From positions 1-36,682 of the forward strand of contig CAMAUC010000030.1 in assembly GCA_945861265.1 (NCBI GenBank): 36,682 bases of DNA, in the 5' to 3' direction. Origin of the DNA: Rhizobium sp. Q54 (GTDB lineage: Bacteria > Pseudomonadota > Alphaproteobacteria > Rhizobiales > Xanthobacteraceae). The notes beneath the pieces were generated by a model that was not told where the DNA came from, ran no database searches, and worked only from the letters and a program-made list of their open reading frames with translations. Shown piece after piece: positions 19,573 through 26,795 of this stretch; positions within the stretch are counted from its first letter, which is position 1, and every line of letters begins with the position of its first letter. The translations under genes were made by a program, and so were the position numbers.

Positions 19573-19923
19573 CTAATGTGCGTGGGTTGAGTTGTGGCTA
19601 GTCGCCGGCGTTGTAACCGGGCAAGTGAGCAACTGGGAGCGGACGCTCACGCGGAAGCCACCGTCCGCCAGACCTTCGAATTGAATTCCTTGCTCGTGCC
19701 AAAGCAACTCGACTACCCGTACCGTGGCCCGCCGCGGTTCGGTGTCGCCGCGCTCCAGTTGGTGCACGCAGCGTTGCGTCAGCCCGACCCGCCGCGCCAG
19801 TTCGGTCTGGCTCCAGCCGCTCAACGCACGTGTCATCCGGACCTTGGCGGCAAAAGCAAGCCGTTCGAGCCTCAAATGCTCAACGAGATCACCTGAGCGA
19901 TCATGCGCAAGTTGAGTTGTCAT
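19573..19923 (-). CDS. XRE-family helix-turn-helix regulator
   Basis: A 116-residue DNA-binding protein. The helix-turn-helix spans about residues 27-72: VRMTRALSGWSQTELARRVG, then TQRCVHQLERGDTEPRRATV, the classic Cro/C1 pattern with Gln and Glu at expected positions. The following WHEQGIQFEGLADGGFRVSV resembles C-terminal tails of Rhizobiales XRE proteins and of some antitoxin-like regulators. No toxin gene is adjacent. It converges on the cold shock gene with a gap of 7 bases, so their transcripts may interfere. Confidence 0.85.
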   Translation of the reverse strand: MTTQLAHDRSGDLVEHLRLERLAFAAKVRMTRALSGWSQTELARRVGLTQRCVHQLERGDTEPRRATVRVVELLWHEQGIQFEGLADGGFRVSVRSQLLTCPVTTPATSHNSTHAH

Positions 19924-19962
19924 TAGCTCTACAAACCTTTGCCGACGATACGCTTACCTTTG

Positions 19963-19991
19963 AAAAACCCCCGGCAGTTTCCTGCCGGGGG
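19963..19991 (-). terminator. Rho-independent terminator of the porin gene
   Basis: A perfect 10-bp stem (cccccggcag / ctgccggggg, 19968-19991) has a 4-base loop. It is followed on the minus strand by five T (19967-19963) and lies 38 bases beyond the porin stop. Confidence 0.88.
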
Positions 19992-20028
19992 CTCTTTACA
20001 TTAGGCGAACTTCGCCTCGATCAAGCGA

Positions 20029-21537
20029 TCAAGGATAGAAGTTACGCTGAATGCGCAGGTGGGCCATCCACGCGCTCTGGTCGGCCGACGTCGCAACGGT
20101 ACCGGTGTTGCGGGCATCGAGGTTGGTGTACATCACGTCGACACCGACCTCGAGGTTGTTGACCGGAGCCCACGCAGTGCGCGTGCCGACCTGCCAAGTA
20201 TCCCATTTGCCCGAGCAGCCAGTCGCGATAGCTGCTGCGGTACAAAGGAGACTATCGTTTTCGACGGCCGCATAGCCACCGTAGACCGACGTCTTCCACT
20301 TCGGGTTCCAGTTATGCTCGTACGACGCACCCACGCTCCAGGCGGTCGTCAGATGCAGGCTGTCAGTGCCGTTCACCTGGAACACGGCATCGGCGAAGGT
20401 ACCCGCGCCGCTGGTGCCGCCGCTAACCTTCGACAGGCTGCTGCCCGCCGACATGTACTTGGTGGCACCCTTGGTCCAGTTGTACTGGGCCTGGAAGTAG
20501 TCACCAACACCAAGCATCGGCGCATTCACGCGAATGCCGGCGCCGAAAGCGTAGCCAAAGGCGTTGCCCGGATGACCCGCGAGAGCGATGTCATAGTAGG
20601 CTGCGCTGGTGTCATGGATCGCACCCATGACCTGCGCACTGCCCCAAGCCTGATCGACGCGCAAGTTGCCGACGAAGTCGGGCATCTTGTTGCCGGCTTT
20701 GGCAATCGGCGCGCCGTTAACGTCGGTCGGGAAGCCAGTCGTACCTGAAGCGGTGGAAAAAGCGCCGCCACCGGTCAGGACCGGGGTCACCGAACCGTTA
20801 CGCGGATCTTCAGCCGAGATCGTGGCCGACAGACCGTTGCCAAGCTGGGCGGTGTAGGCGAAAACCTGATAGCCACCGTCACCCGTATCCGCGCCGCCCG
20901 CGGTCCACGCCGAACCGCCGTTATACGACACAGCCGCGTAGTTCATGAAGTCGTAGAACGACTGCGAACGACCGGCGGTGAAGCCGGCGAACTGGATGAA
21001 CGCACGATTGGCGCTGAAGCCGGCCGGGCCGGCACCAACCGCAGCAATGCTAGCACCAGACGTGGCGCTTGCATCCGCAGCCTTCGCACCCTGCAGCGGA
21101 TTATCCCCCGACAGACCGACCGCGATGTAGCCGCGCAGCGTACCGTATTCGGTCTGCGAGCGGGCATCGGCCGTGATGTAACCACGGTTACGGGTCATGA
21201 AGTCGTGGGTCTGACGGTTGTTGAGGTTGGCGTACATCGGACCAGTCGTCCCGCTGCCGTTGTAGCCGTAATACATCTGCATACGGACCCAACCGCCAAC
21301 CTTGATGCAAGTATCGGTGCCCGGGATGTAATAGAAACCCGCACCGTACAAGCTACAAATCTTCACGTACTGACCGATTTGCGGCGTGTCGCGCGTCAAA
21401 TCGCAACGGCGCCAAGGGCGCGGCGGTCGTGCGCCTCCGGTCATGCGCCGCAGAGCGGCCACCGCCCGCCGGGTGCGTCGTGGGTCCGGCGAAAAGCCAT
21501 GCAATTGATCGAGCGTCCGGGTTTGCCGTCGTGCCAT
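20029..21537 (-). CDS. Omp2b-type porin with a replaced N-terminus (probably non-functional)
   Basis: From residue 56 (QYVKICSLYGAGFYYIPGTD, split as YVKICSLYGAGFY and CIKVGGWVRMQ) the product matches mature alphaproteobacterial Porin_2 beta-barrels to the C-terminus (HLRIQRNFYP). Such trimeric outer-membrane channels normally begin with a signal peptide and an ADLPVKA-like mature start. Here residues 1-55 are Arg-rich (MARRQTRTLDQLHGFSPDPR and onwards) with no hydrophobic core. No signal peptide is found upstream in any of the three minus-strand frames. The junction is near 21372. Without a signal peptide the protein cannot reach the outer membrane, so the gene looks like a 5'-truncated copy fused to foreign sequence, or a silent donor cassette. 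The remaining frame is intact and its terminator is kept, suggesting a recent event. An integrase gene lies 270 bases upstream. Confidence 0.85.
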   Translation of the reverse strand: MARRQTRTLDQLHGFSPDPRRTRRAVAALRRMTGGARPPRPWRRCDLTRDTPQIGQYVKICSLYGAGFYYIPGTDTCIKVGGWVRMQMYYGYNGSGTTGPMYANLNNRQTHDFMTRNRGYITADARSQTEYGTLRGYIAVGLSGDNPLQGAKAADASATSGASIAAVGAGPAGFSANRAFIQFAGFTAGRSQSFYDFMNYAAVSYNGGSAWTAGGADTGDGGYQVFAYTAQLGNGLSATISAEDPRNGSVTPVLTGGGAFSTASGTTGFPTDVNGAPIAKAGNKMPDFVGNLRVDQAWGSAQVMGAIHDTSAAYYDIALAGHPGNAFGYAFGAGIRVNAPMLGVGDYFQAQYNWTKGATKYMSAGSSLSKVSGGTSGAGTFADAVFQVNGTDSLHLTTAWSVGASYEHNWNPKWKTSVYGGYAAVENDSLLCTAAAIATGCSGKWDTWQVGTRTAWAPVNNLEVGVDVMYTNLDARNTGTVATSADQSAWMAHLRIQRNFYP

Positions 21538-21806
21538 CGAACCGGCGCTTCTGCCAACTAGGTATGGCCTAGGTCGCGCGACAAAAGCCCATATTTAACG
21601 GCACAATTCGACTCGAATTGAAACGCGCGCAAGCACGCGATCATTGAGGCTATTGGATTAGGAATTGGTAAACGCCGGCGCCGCGCAAATCTGCGCGCTA
21701 CGCCAGCAGGTGCTGATGCAAGATATTAATTCTGAAACGCGTGCGCTTCACGTCCGCGCCTTTCCCGGACATGGGCAATGAGATCGATAGAGCAATTTCG
21801 AAGCGG

Positions 21807-23027
21807 CTAGTTCGAACGCTCTGACGCTGGACGAAACGGCGCGCCGTTGCTCAAGCCGCTACCGGCAACGGCCGGCGGAAATGCAATGACGTGCTGGATC
21901 AGGTCCGCCGCGTCGCTCAATGTCTCTTGCGCGAGATGCGCGTAACGCTGCGTCGTACGTGCATGCAGATGGCCGAGCAGCCCCTGCACCACGTAGAGCG
22001 AAACGCCACGATTGACCAGGAAGCTCGCAAACGAATGCCGGAGATCGTGCAGCCGCACGTCATCGAGACCGGCGCGGTCCCGAATCCGCGCCCAAGGGAA
22101 AAACAAAGACGCCGAAGGACGGCCTGTGACTTCGGATGGGAAGATGTAAGGATTGCCGTCAATGCGCGGCGTCGCCGACAACAGCGCGATCGCCGATTGG
22201 TTTAAGGCGACGAAACGGGCGCGGCCCGATTTTGATTTCGGCACCAGCAGCGTCTTGTTCTTCCAGTCGATGTAGTCCCATTTGGCGAAAGTAACTTCGT
22301 TGCGACGCGCCCCGGTCAGAAGCAGCAGCATGATCGAGCGCGCCGCCGTCTGGTTTTCGTCGTTCTGGATGGCCCGCACCAGATTTTCCGCTTCCCATTC
22401 GGTAAGAAAGCGATTGCGCTGAACCTCGGGACCGGCGCTCAGGCCAGCCGCCGGATTGTCAGCGCCGCCCGGCGTCTTCCACTTGCGCGCAAGATTGTAG
22501 ATATAGCGCAGAATGACGATGACCCGGTTCATCGTGCCGGCGGCGTAGCCGTCCGCTCGCATGGCGTTGATCAGGTTAGAGATAGCGTCGGTCTTAATCT
22601 CGTCCAGCGCCAGACTGCCCAGCTTGGGCAGAATGTGGATACGCAGTACCGTCTCGTCAGTCTGCCAGCTGTTCTTGTAGGTCTGCACGAACGGTAAATA
22701 GCGTTCGGCGACGAAGTCCTTGAGTTGCGGCACCGCCCGCATTTCGCGCCGCTTCTGCTGCGGGTCGGCGCCAAGCAGCGCCTCGGCCACCACCTGCCGG
22801 GCCTTGCGACGCGCCTGATCGATCGCCAGCACGTCGGCCGACCCGATCTTGTATTGGCGCTCGCGTCCGCGCTCGTCGGTGTATCGCTGGTAATATGTCT
22901 TGCCGCCCGAGCTTCGCACCTCAAGCATGAAGCCACGCTGGGTTGAATCAAAATAGTCGGCCTTGCGCTGCGCTGGAGCACACGCGGCGGCACGAACGAA
23001 TTGCGCGGTAAGGACGACGACAGGCAT
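21807..23027 (-). CDS. Tyrosine-recombinase integrase
   Basis: A 406-residue site-specific recombinase. The N-terminal arm-binding part (about 20-85) includes YFDSTQRGFMLEVRSSGGKT and ERQYKIGSADVLAIDQAR. The SAM-like core-binding domain (about 100-185) contains YLPFVQTYKNSW and RVIVILRYIYNLARKW. The catalytic domain has Arg241 in LTGARRNEV, a Lys in LLVPKSKSGRAR, His327 and Arg330 in LHDLRHSFAS, His353 in LLGHLHARTTQ and the nucleophile Tyr362 in RYAHL, so the active site is complete. The ATG at 23027 is preferred; a GTG at 23033 is possible. It lies between the chimeric porin and an AT-rich stretch. It is unrelated in detail to the broken integrase at 1-374. The integration site is unknown; tRNA-Gln is 2.7 kb away. 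Confidence 0.93.
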   Translation of the reverse strand: MPVVVLTAQFVRAAACAPAQRKADYFDSTQRGFMLEVRSSGGKTYYQRYTDERGRERQYKIGSADVLAIDQARRKARQVVAEALLGADPQQKRREMRAVPQLKDFVAERYLPFVQTYKNSWQTDETVLRIHILPKLGSLALDEIKTDAISNLINAMRADGYAAGTMNRVIVILRYIYNLARKWKTPGGADNPAAGLSAGPEVQRNRFLTEWEAENLVRAIQNDENQTAARSIMLLLLTGARRNEVTFAKWDYIDWKNKTLLVPKSKSGRARFVALNQSAIALLSATPRIDGNPYIFPSEVTGRPSASLFFPWARIRDRAGLDDVRLHDLRHSFASFLVNRGVSLYVVQGLLGHLHARTTQRYAHLAQETLSDAADLIQHVIAFPPAVAGSGLSNGAPFRPASERSN

Positions 23028-23414
23028 ACGCACTCAAATTTTACGTTGGACGAATGTTAGAAGCGCAACAATGCGGCCCACCCGCAAGCAACCAACAGTA
23101 TTGCGGTGCACTTTAGATGCGTTTGTCCGCAAAGAAATATAATATCATAAAATATATACAACTGTTGCTTTTTTATCGGAAGTATAATCAACAGTATTAC
23201 TTTAGACTCGAATGGTGATATAGAGTAAACAACTATTTATGGAACGATTACATTGTAAATTTAATATAAATTCATTAGCAATATGAAAGTTGAAGCGTGT
23301 ATTAGAGACACGCATCTGGGGAATTATTGGTTGTGGAAAGATTATTATACCATTAAATGGCAGGGGATATAATCCACTCAACCTTGGATTGGTCGGAGCG
23401 GCAGGATTTGACAC
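23028..23414. other. AT-rich stretch upstream of the integrase, no supported gene
   Basis: From about 23110 to 23300 the base composition is far more AT-rich than the rest of the window (runs such as tataatatcataaaatata). No convincing coding sequence is seen. It probably holds the integrase promoter and may contain recombinase or excisionase binding sites or an att core. Confidence 0.6.
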
Positions 23415-23603
23415 TTAGACTGCTTTGTCCAAACCAAAGCGTTGTCGGGTCATCGTCCTTCGATCTGCCCTGGTGACAACTACCTTGTACCTAAGCAATT
23501 TAGCGCCGGTATTCTGCGTTTCGTTGATTTTGTAACCGACGTGGACAGCTTGGAACAGGCCATCAACCACTCGGGTGACGCCTAAATCTGTGATTTCAAT
23601 CAT
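23415..23603 (-). CDS. Small hypothetical protein
   Basis: Sixty-two residues from an ATG at 23603, starting MIEITDLGVTRVVDGLFQAV and ending TMTRQRFGLDKAV. The middle, HVGYKINETQNTGAKLLRYK, is followed by VVVTRADRR. The alternating hydrophobic pattern suggests a small beta-rich domain; no family is recognised. No signal peptide or membrane segment is seen. It lies in the accessory patch between the integrase and the polymerase-like gene and may belong to the mobile element. A chance reading frame cannot be excluded. Confidence 0.4.
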   Translation of the reverse strand: MIEITDLGVTRVVDGLFQAVHVGYKINETQNTGAKLLRYKVVVTRADRRTMTRQRFGLDKAV

Positions 23604-23826
23604 GACGACTATCGACTTTGAGCAAATCAACAATCGTCATTGATCTCGAAGAAACTGACATCTGGCCAAACGCCCTCACCGCAGATGAACTCTCGGCGAC
23701 GCCATGATGATTCTCTAAGGGAGGCCATGAACGGGAGGCGGTTTCTGAACACCACACCGTCGGCTCCGCTACGGCTGCCTTAGGCGGTTTGCCTCAATGG
23801 CCCGAAAGCCGCTTCACTTAGAGGCT

Positions 23827-23837
23827 CCCCCCCCCCC
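23827..23837. repeat. Homopolymer of eleven C
   Basis: An uninterrupted C11 tract about 43 bases beyond the stop of the polymerase-like gene. Such tracts are prone to slippage in cells and to sequencing error. Confidence 0.85.
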
Positions 23838-23879
23838 AGGTCCTCTCCCTTTAGCAGAGCCATAGCTCGAAAATGCTTG

Positions 23880-24980
23880 CTAAATGGGCCCAAAATCTAT
23901 TTTTACGGACGCGCGAGCGGAGCCAGTGTGCCGCCTGAACGCTGCCTCCATGACCTTTCTCGCGGTGTCGCCATAAGGTCGCGCTACCAAGACGGAATCG
24001 TGTAGGGGCAGCGCCGTAATGCCCTGCTTGAAGAGCGCGGTGACTACGGCGATCAGCATGTCGCTCTCGATGCGCATCAACTTGAATCCCAAACCGTGTT
24101 CGAGCAGGTGAGCTATAGGCGCGTGTTTGGCTTTTATCGCCGTAACGGCTTCCCGGAGAGAGACGCCATTAGGCAGTTTTTCGCGAGTGTCGCGGGGCCA
24201 GCCTCTGAGGGGCCGTTCGGCAAACAGAAGCGCATTGATAAGCTGCTTCCAACCCTCCCGACACGTGCCATCACCGGTGATGTCGTAAAGATCGGCCCTT
24301 GGCTGAGCCTCCCGAGCCCGCACGTATGCTAGACGAGGGAATAGCGAGCCGAAGTCGACGTTGACTACGGGGTCGCCCATGACTCGTAGGAGCCGAAAGC
24401 GGTCGGAGCGTTCCATAGTCTCCCAGAAGCCGCCGAAAAATCGACCACCTTGCTGCCAGTCTGCGTTGTTGAATATTCGGCGGAGGCCTCGACGGTAGGG
24501 CTCGATGGGTTGCCCGACGTTGTCCAGAGTCAGGGCCGCCCGGCTCTGCCCCGCGATGCTAATTGGCGCGTCTCGCAGCCACGCATTGAGTCTTGCGATC
24601 TCACGTCGCCACTGTGCAGTTCGCTTTGTGTCCTCGTAATCAATTGGATCGGCGCGTCCGTCATGATCTTTCGCAGGCTTGAGGATCAATAGTTCCGGCG
24701 GGTCTTCCTGTCGGAAGGAGTCCCATTTCAAACTGGTAAGCGACATGCGTTGCTTGTCGCCGCCACCCCATCCGGTTTCGCGTAGCCGCCCACCTTGGCA
24801 GAACCCAATAGTTGTGACGCATCGCAATAATTGGCCTGATCGCGAAGTGTACGCGCTCGCAAGTGACGACGAAAATTGAGCTGCACAACGTCGAGGCAAG
24901 TTGCCCGGAAAGCGGTACAAATCCGCGACCTTGCACCTGATCTTTTTCACTAATTGAAATTCCGCAAGGAATGCAATCAC
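23880..24980 (-). CDS. Compact family-A-polymerase-like protein of a mobile element (uncharacterised)
   Basis: Up to 366 residues (GTG at 24980); an ATG at 24746 (residue 79) is an alternative start, and the first 60 or so residues look unlike a folded domain. The conserved part has PELLILKPA and DPIDYEDTKRTAQWRREIAR, then FNNADWQQGGRFFGGFWETM. Next comes VVNVDFGSLFPRLAYV (Asp209, motif A-like), EGWKQLINALLF (Lys245, motif B-like), HAPIAHLLEHGLGFKLMRIE followed by SDML, and GITALPLHDSVLVARP (His327-Asp328, motif C-like). The order Asp, Lys, His-Asp matches the palm/fingers core of family A DNA polymerases and phage-type RNA polymerases. The His-Asp-Ser form is closer to the latter. There is no visible exonuclease or primase domain. 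Related proteins occur in proteobacterial accessory DNA, usually as hypotheticals. Activity, and whether the N-terminus is intact, are unknown. It is near the integrase and has no helicase or other replication gene beside it. Confidence 0.6.
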   Translation of the reverse strand: MIAFLAEFQLVKKIRCKVADLYRFPGNLPRRCAAQFSSSLASAYTSRSGQLLRCVTTIGFCQGGRLRETGWGGGDKQRMSLTSLKWDSFRQEDPPELLILKPAKDHDGRADPIDYEDTKRTAQWRREIARLNAWLRDAPISIAGQSRAALTLDNVGQPIEPYRRGLRRIFNNADWQQGGRFFGGFWETMERSDRFRLLRVMGDPVVNVDFGSLFPRLAYVRAREAQPRADLYDITGDGTCREGWKQLINALLFAERPLRGWPRDTREKLPNGVSLREAVTAIKAKHAPIAHLLEHGLGFKLMRIESDMLIAVVTALFKQGITALPLHDSVLVARPYGDTARKVMEAAFRRHTGSARASVKIDFGPI

Positions 24981-25087
24981 TTTCCACCGCCAGCGACGAA
25001 TTGCCCTATGCAGTCCAGCAATAGTGGATCATTCTCCAGTCACTGCTGAAGACCAAAAACCAAAACAGGGGATAGGGAAGCAACGCC

Positions 25088-26719
25088 ATGGCTCAAACCA
25101 TCGAAGCCTTCGTTGGCAAATCTTTGGACGAAGCAAAGATTTCGCCACTGCACAAAAAGATCATCGGCCTGATCGCTGCCGGATACTTTTTCGACGTCAT
25201 CGACTTCACGATCTTCGGCGCGCTCGTGCCGTTCATCCTGCAATCGAAGTTCGCAACTGGACCGGAAGTCGGCCTCATCGGCGCGGCCACCGTCTTCGGC
25301 ATGTTCATCGGTACTGCCGGTCAGGGTCAATTCAGCGACCGCTTCGGCCGCCGTTTCATTTACCAGTTCAATCTGATGCTGTTCGGCATCTTTACCATTC
25401 TCGGTGCGCTGGCCCCGAGCGTGACCTTGCTGATCCTGTGCCGGTTCATCGCCGGTCTCGGCCTCGGCGCGGAACAGCCACTCGCCTTTGCCTATGCCGG
25501 TGAATACGCACCGAAGGCAATTCGCGGCCGCGTTCTGGCCATCGTCCACTTCATCGGCGGCGCCTGCGTCTGGCCGATCGGTACGGCGCTCGCGCTCCTA
25601 GCAGGCGCGGTCGCAACCTCGCCTGAATATGCCTGGCGCTCGGTGTGGCTGCTCATCGGTGCCGGCGCCCTGGTCGTCTGGTTCTTCCGCTTTGCCCTGC
25701 CGGAATCGCCGCGCTATCTGGCGACGCATGGCCGCGGCGATGAAGCGCTTGCCGTATTGACCAAGCTCGGCATTTCCGGTCCGACCGAGAAACTCACGAC
25801 CGACTCCGCCAGCGACACCAAGAGCGATCCGTTCGGCGTCGTCTTCAAGATGTATCCGCAGCGTGTCATCGCCGGCATGATCTGCTTCACGGCGTTCTTC
25901 GGCATCGCCATCGGCCTCGGCGCCTGGCTGCCGAACATCATGAACGAAAAGGGCTTCACGATCACCAAGTCGCTCCAGTACACGCTGGCGATGAACTTCG
26001 CAGTGCCGTGCGCCAGTCTTTTCATGATGTACGCGCTCGACAAATTCGGCCGTAAGATCACCGCCATCTGCGCTTTCCTCGCGGCGGGCGTTATGGCCAT
26101 GGTGTTCTCGCAGGCCGGAACCGCGACCGAATTGATCGTTGCCGGCTTCGTGATGATCTTCTTCGTGCAGGTTGCGGGTAATTCGATGCAGATTTTCGCA
26201 TCGGAAGTGTTCCCGACCAATGCGCGCGCCTCCGGCTTCGGCTGGGCGTCGGGCGTCGGCCGGCTCGCGACTGCGTTCATCATGCCGGCGATCCTGCTGA
26301 TCCAGACGACCTACAGCCTCACGACCGTGTTCGTCTGTCTGGCCACCCTGCTTGTCATCGCCGCCGCGGCCGTGACGCAGCTCGGGCCGGAATCCCGGCA
26401 GAAGGGCCTCGACGAAATCGCACCGCCGACCGTCGGCGTTGTCGAAGCCGGCACGGATTTCTGGCTGAAGTTCGCCGGCGCCGTGTCGCTGCTTCTGTCG
26501 TTGAGCTGGTGGCTGTACTTCTATCTGGCCGCCAAGGAAGTGGCGTCCACACTGCCCTGCCTGTTGTACACGTCGGACAAGTGCCAAGCGCTTGTCACCG
26601 CTGCCGAAGCGGCCGGCAAGTTCGCATACAAGCCCTATCTGACCTGGATCGGGCTCGCGCTTCTCGTCGTCGGCATCGTCATGAGCATGACGAGCAAGCC
26701 GGTCGCCAAGAACGCATAG
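25088..26719 (+). CDS. MFS metabolite:H+ symporter with a C-terminal two-helix extension
   Basis: A 543-residue transporter of the sugar/aromatic-acid symporter type. Helix 1 reads GYFFDVIDFTIFGALVPFIL. Motif A is GQFSDRFGRRFIYQ, and GLGLGAEQPLAFAYAGEYAP and RFALPESPRYLATHGR are typical of the sugar/benzoate/shikimate branch. Twelve helices fit in the first 430 residues. A further 100 residues add two hydrophobic segments (FAGAVSLLLSLSWWLYFYLA and LTWIGLALLVVGIVM) around a loop with two Cys (LPCLLYTSDKCQA). The extension is not usual for the family. The ATG at 25088 follows GGGGATAGGGAAGC. It is the first gene of an apparent four-gene operon, so it probably imports the substrate of the downstream enzymes. 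Confidence 0.88.
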   Translation: MAQTIEAFVGKSLDEAKISPLHKKIIGLIAAGYFFDVIDFTIFGALVPFILQSKFATGPEVGLIGAATVFGMFIGTAGQGQFSDRFGRRFIYQFNLMLFGIFTILGALAPSVTLLILCRFIAGLGLGAEQPLAFAYAGEYAPKAIRGRVLAIVHFIGGACVWPIGTALALLAGAVATSPEYAWRSVWLLIGAGALVVWFFRFALPESPRYLATHGRGDEALAVLTKLGISGPTEKLTTDSASDTKSDPFGVVFKMYPQRVIAGMICFTAFFGIAIGLGAWLPNIMNEKGFTITKSLQYTLAMNFAVPCASLFMMYALDKFGRKITAICAFLAAGVMAMVFSQAGTATELIVAGFVMIFFVQVAGNSMQIFASEVFPTNARASGFGWASGVGRLATAFIMPAILLIQTTYSLTTVFVCLATLLVIAAAAVTQLGPESRQKGLDEIAPPTVGVVEAGTDFWLKFAGAVSLLLSLSWWLYFYLAAKEVASTLPCLLYTSDKCQALVTAAEAAGKFAYKPYLTWIGLALLVVGIVMSMTSKPVAKNA

Positions 26720-26738
26720 CCGCGGCCATTGCAAACAG

Positions 26739-26769
26739 GGCCCGGTTCGGCATGTCGCCGAGCCGGGCC
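26739..26769 (+). promoter_or_regulatory. Intercistronic hairpin between the transporter and the LVIVD gene
   Basis: A 13-bp stem (26739-26751 with 26757-26769, one G-T pair) with a 5-base loop. There is no proper T run after it, so it is more likely an mRNA-processing or stability element, or a leaky terminator that lowers downstream expression. Confidence 0.6.
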
Positions 26770-26795
26770 TTGGCAATTCTGATCGCAGGGAATTC

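Noticed and set aside
23202-23414. A 70-codon open frame on the minus strand in the AT-rich stretch
   Set aside because: Its composition follows the local AT bias and no conserved pattern or ribosome-binding site is seen.
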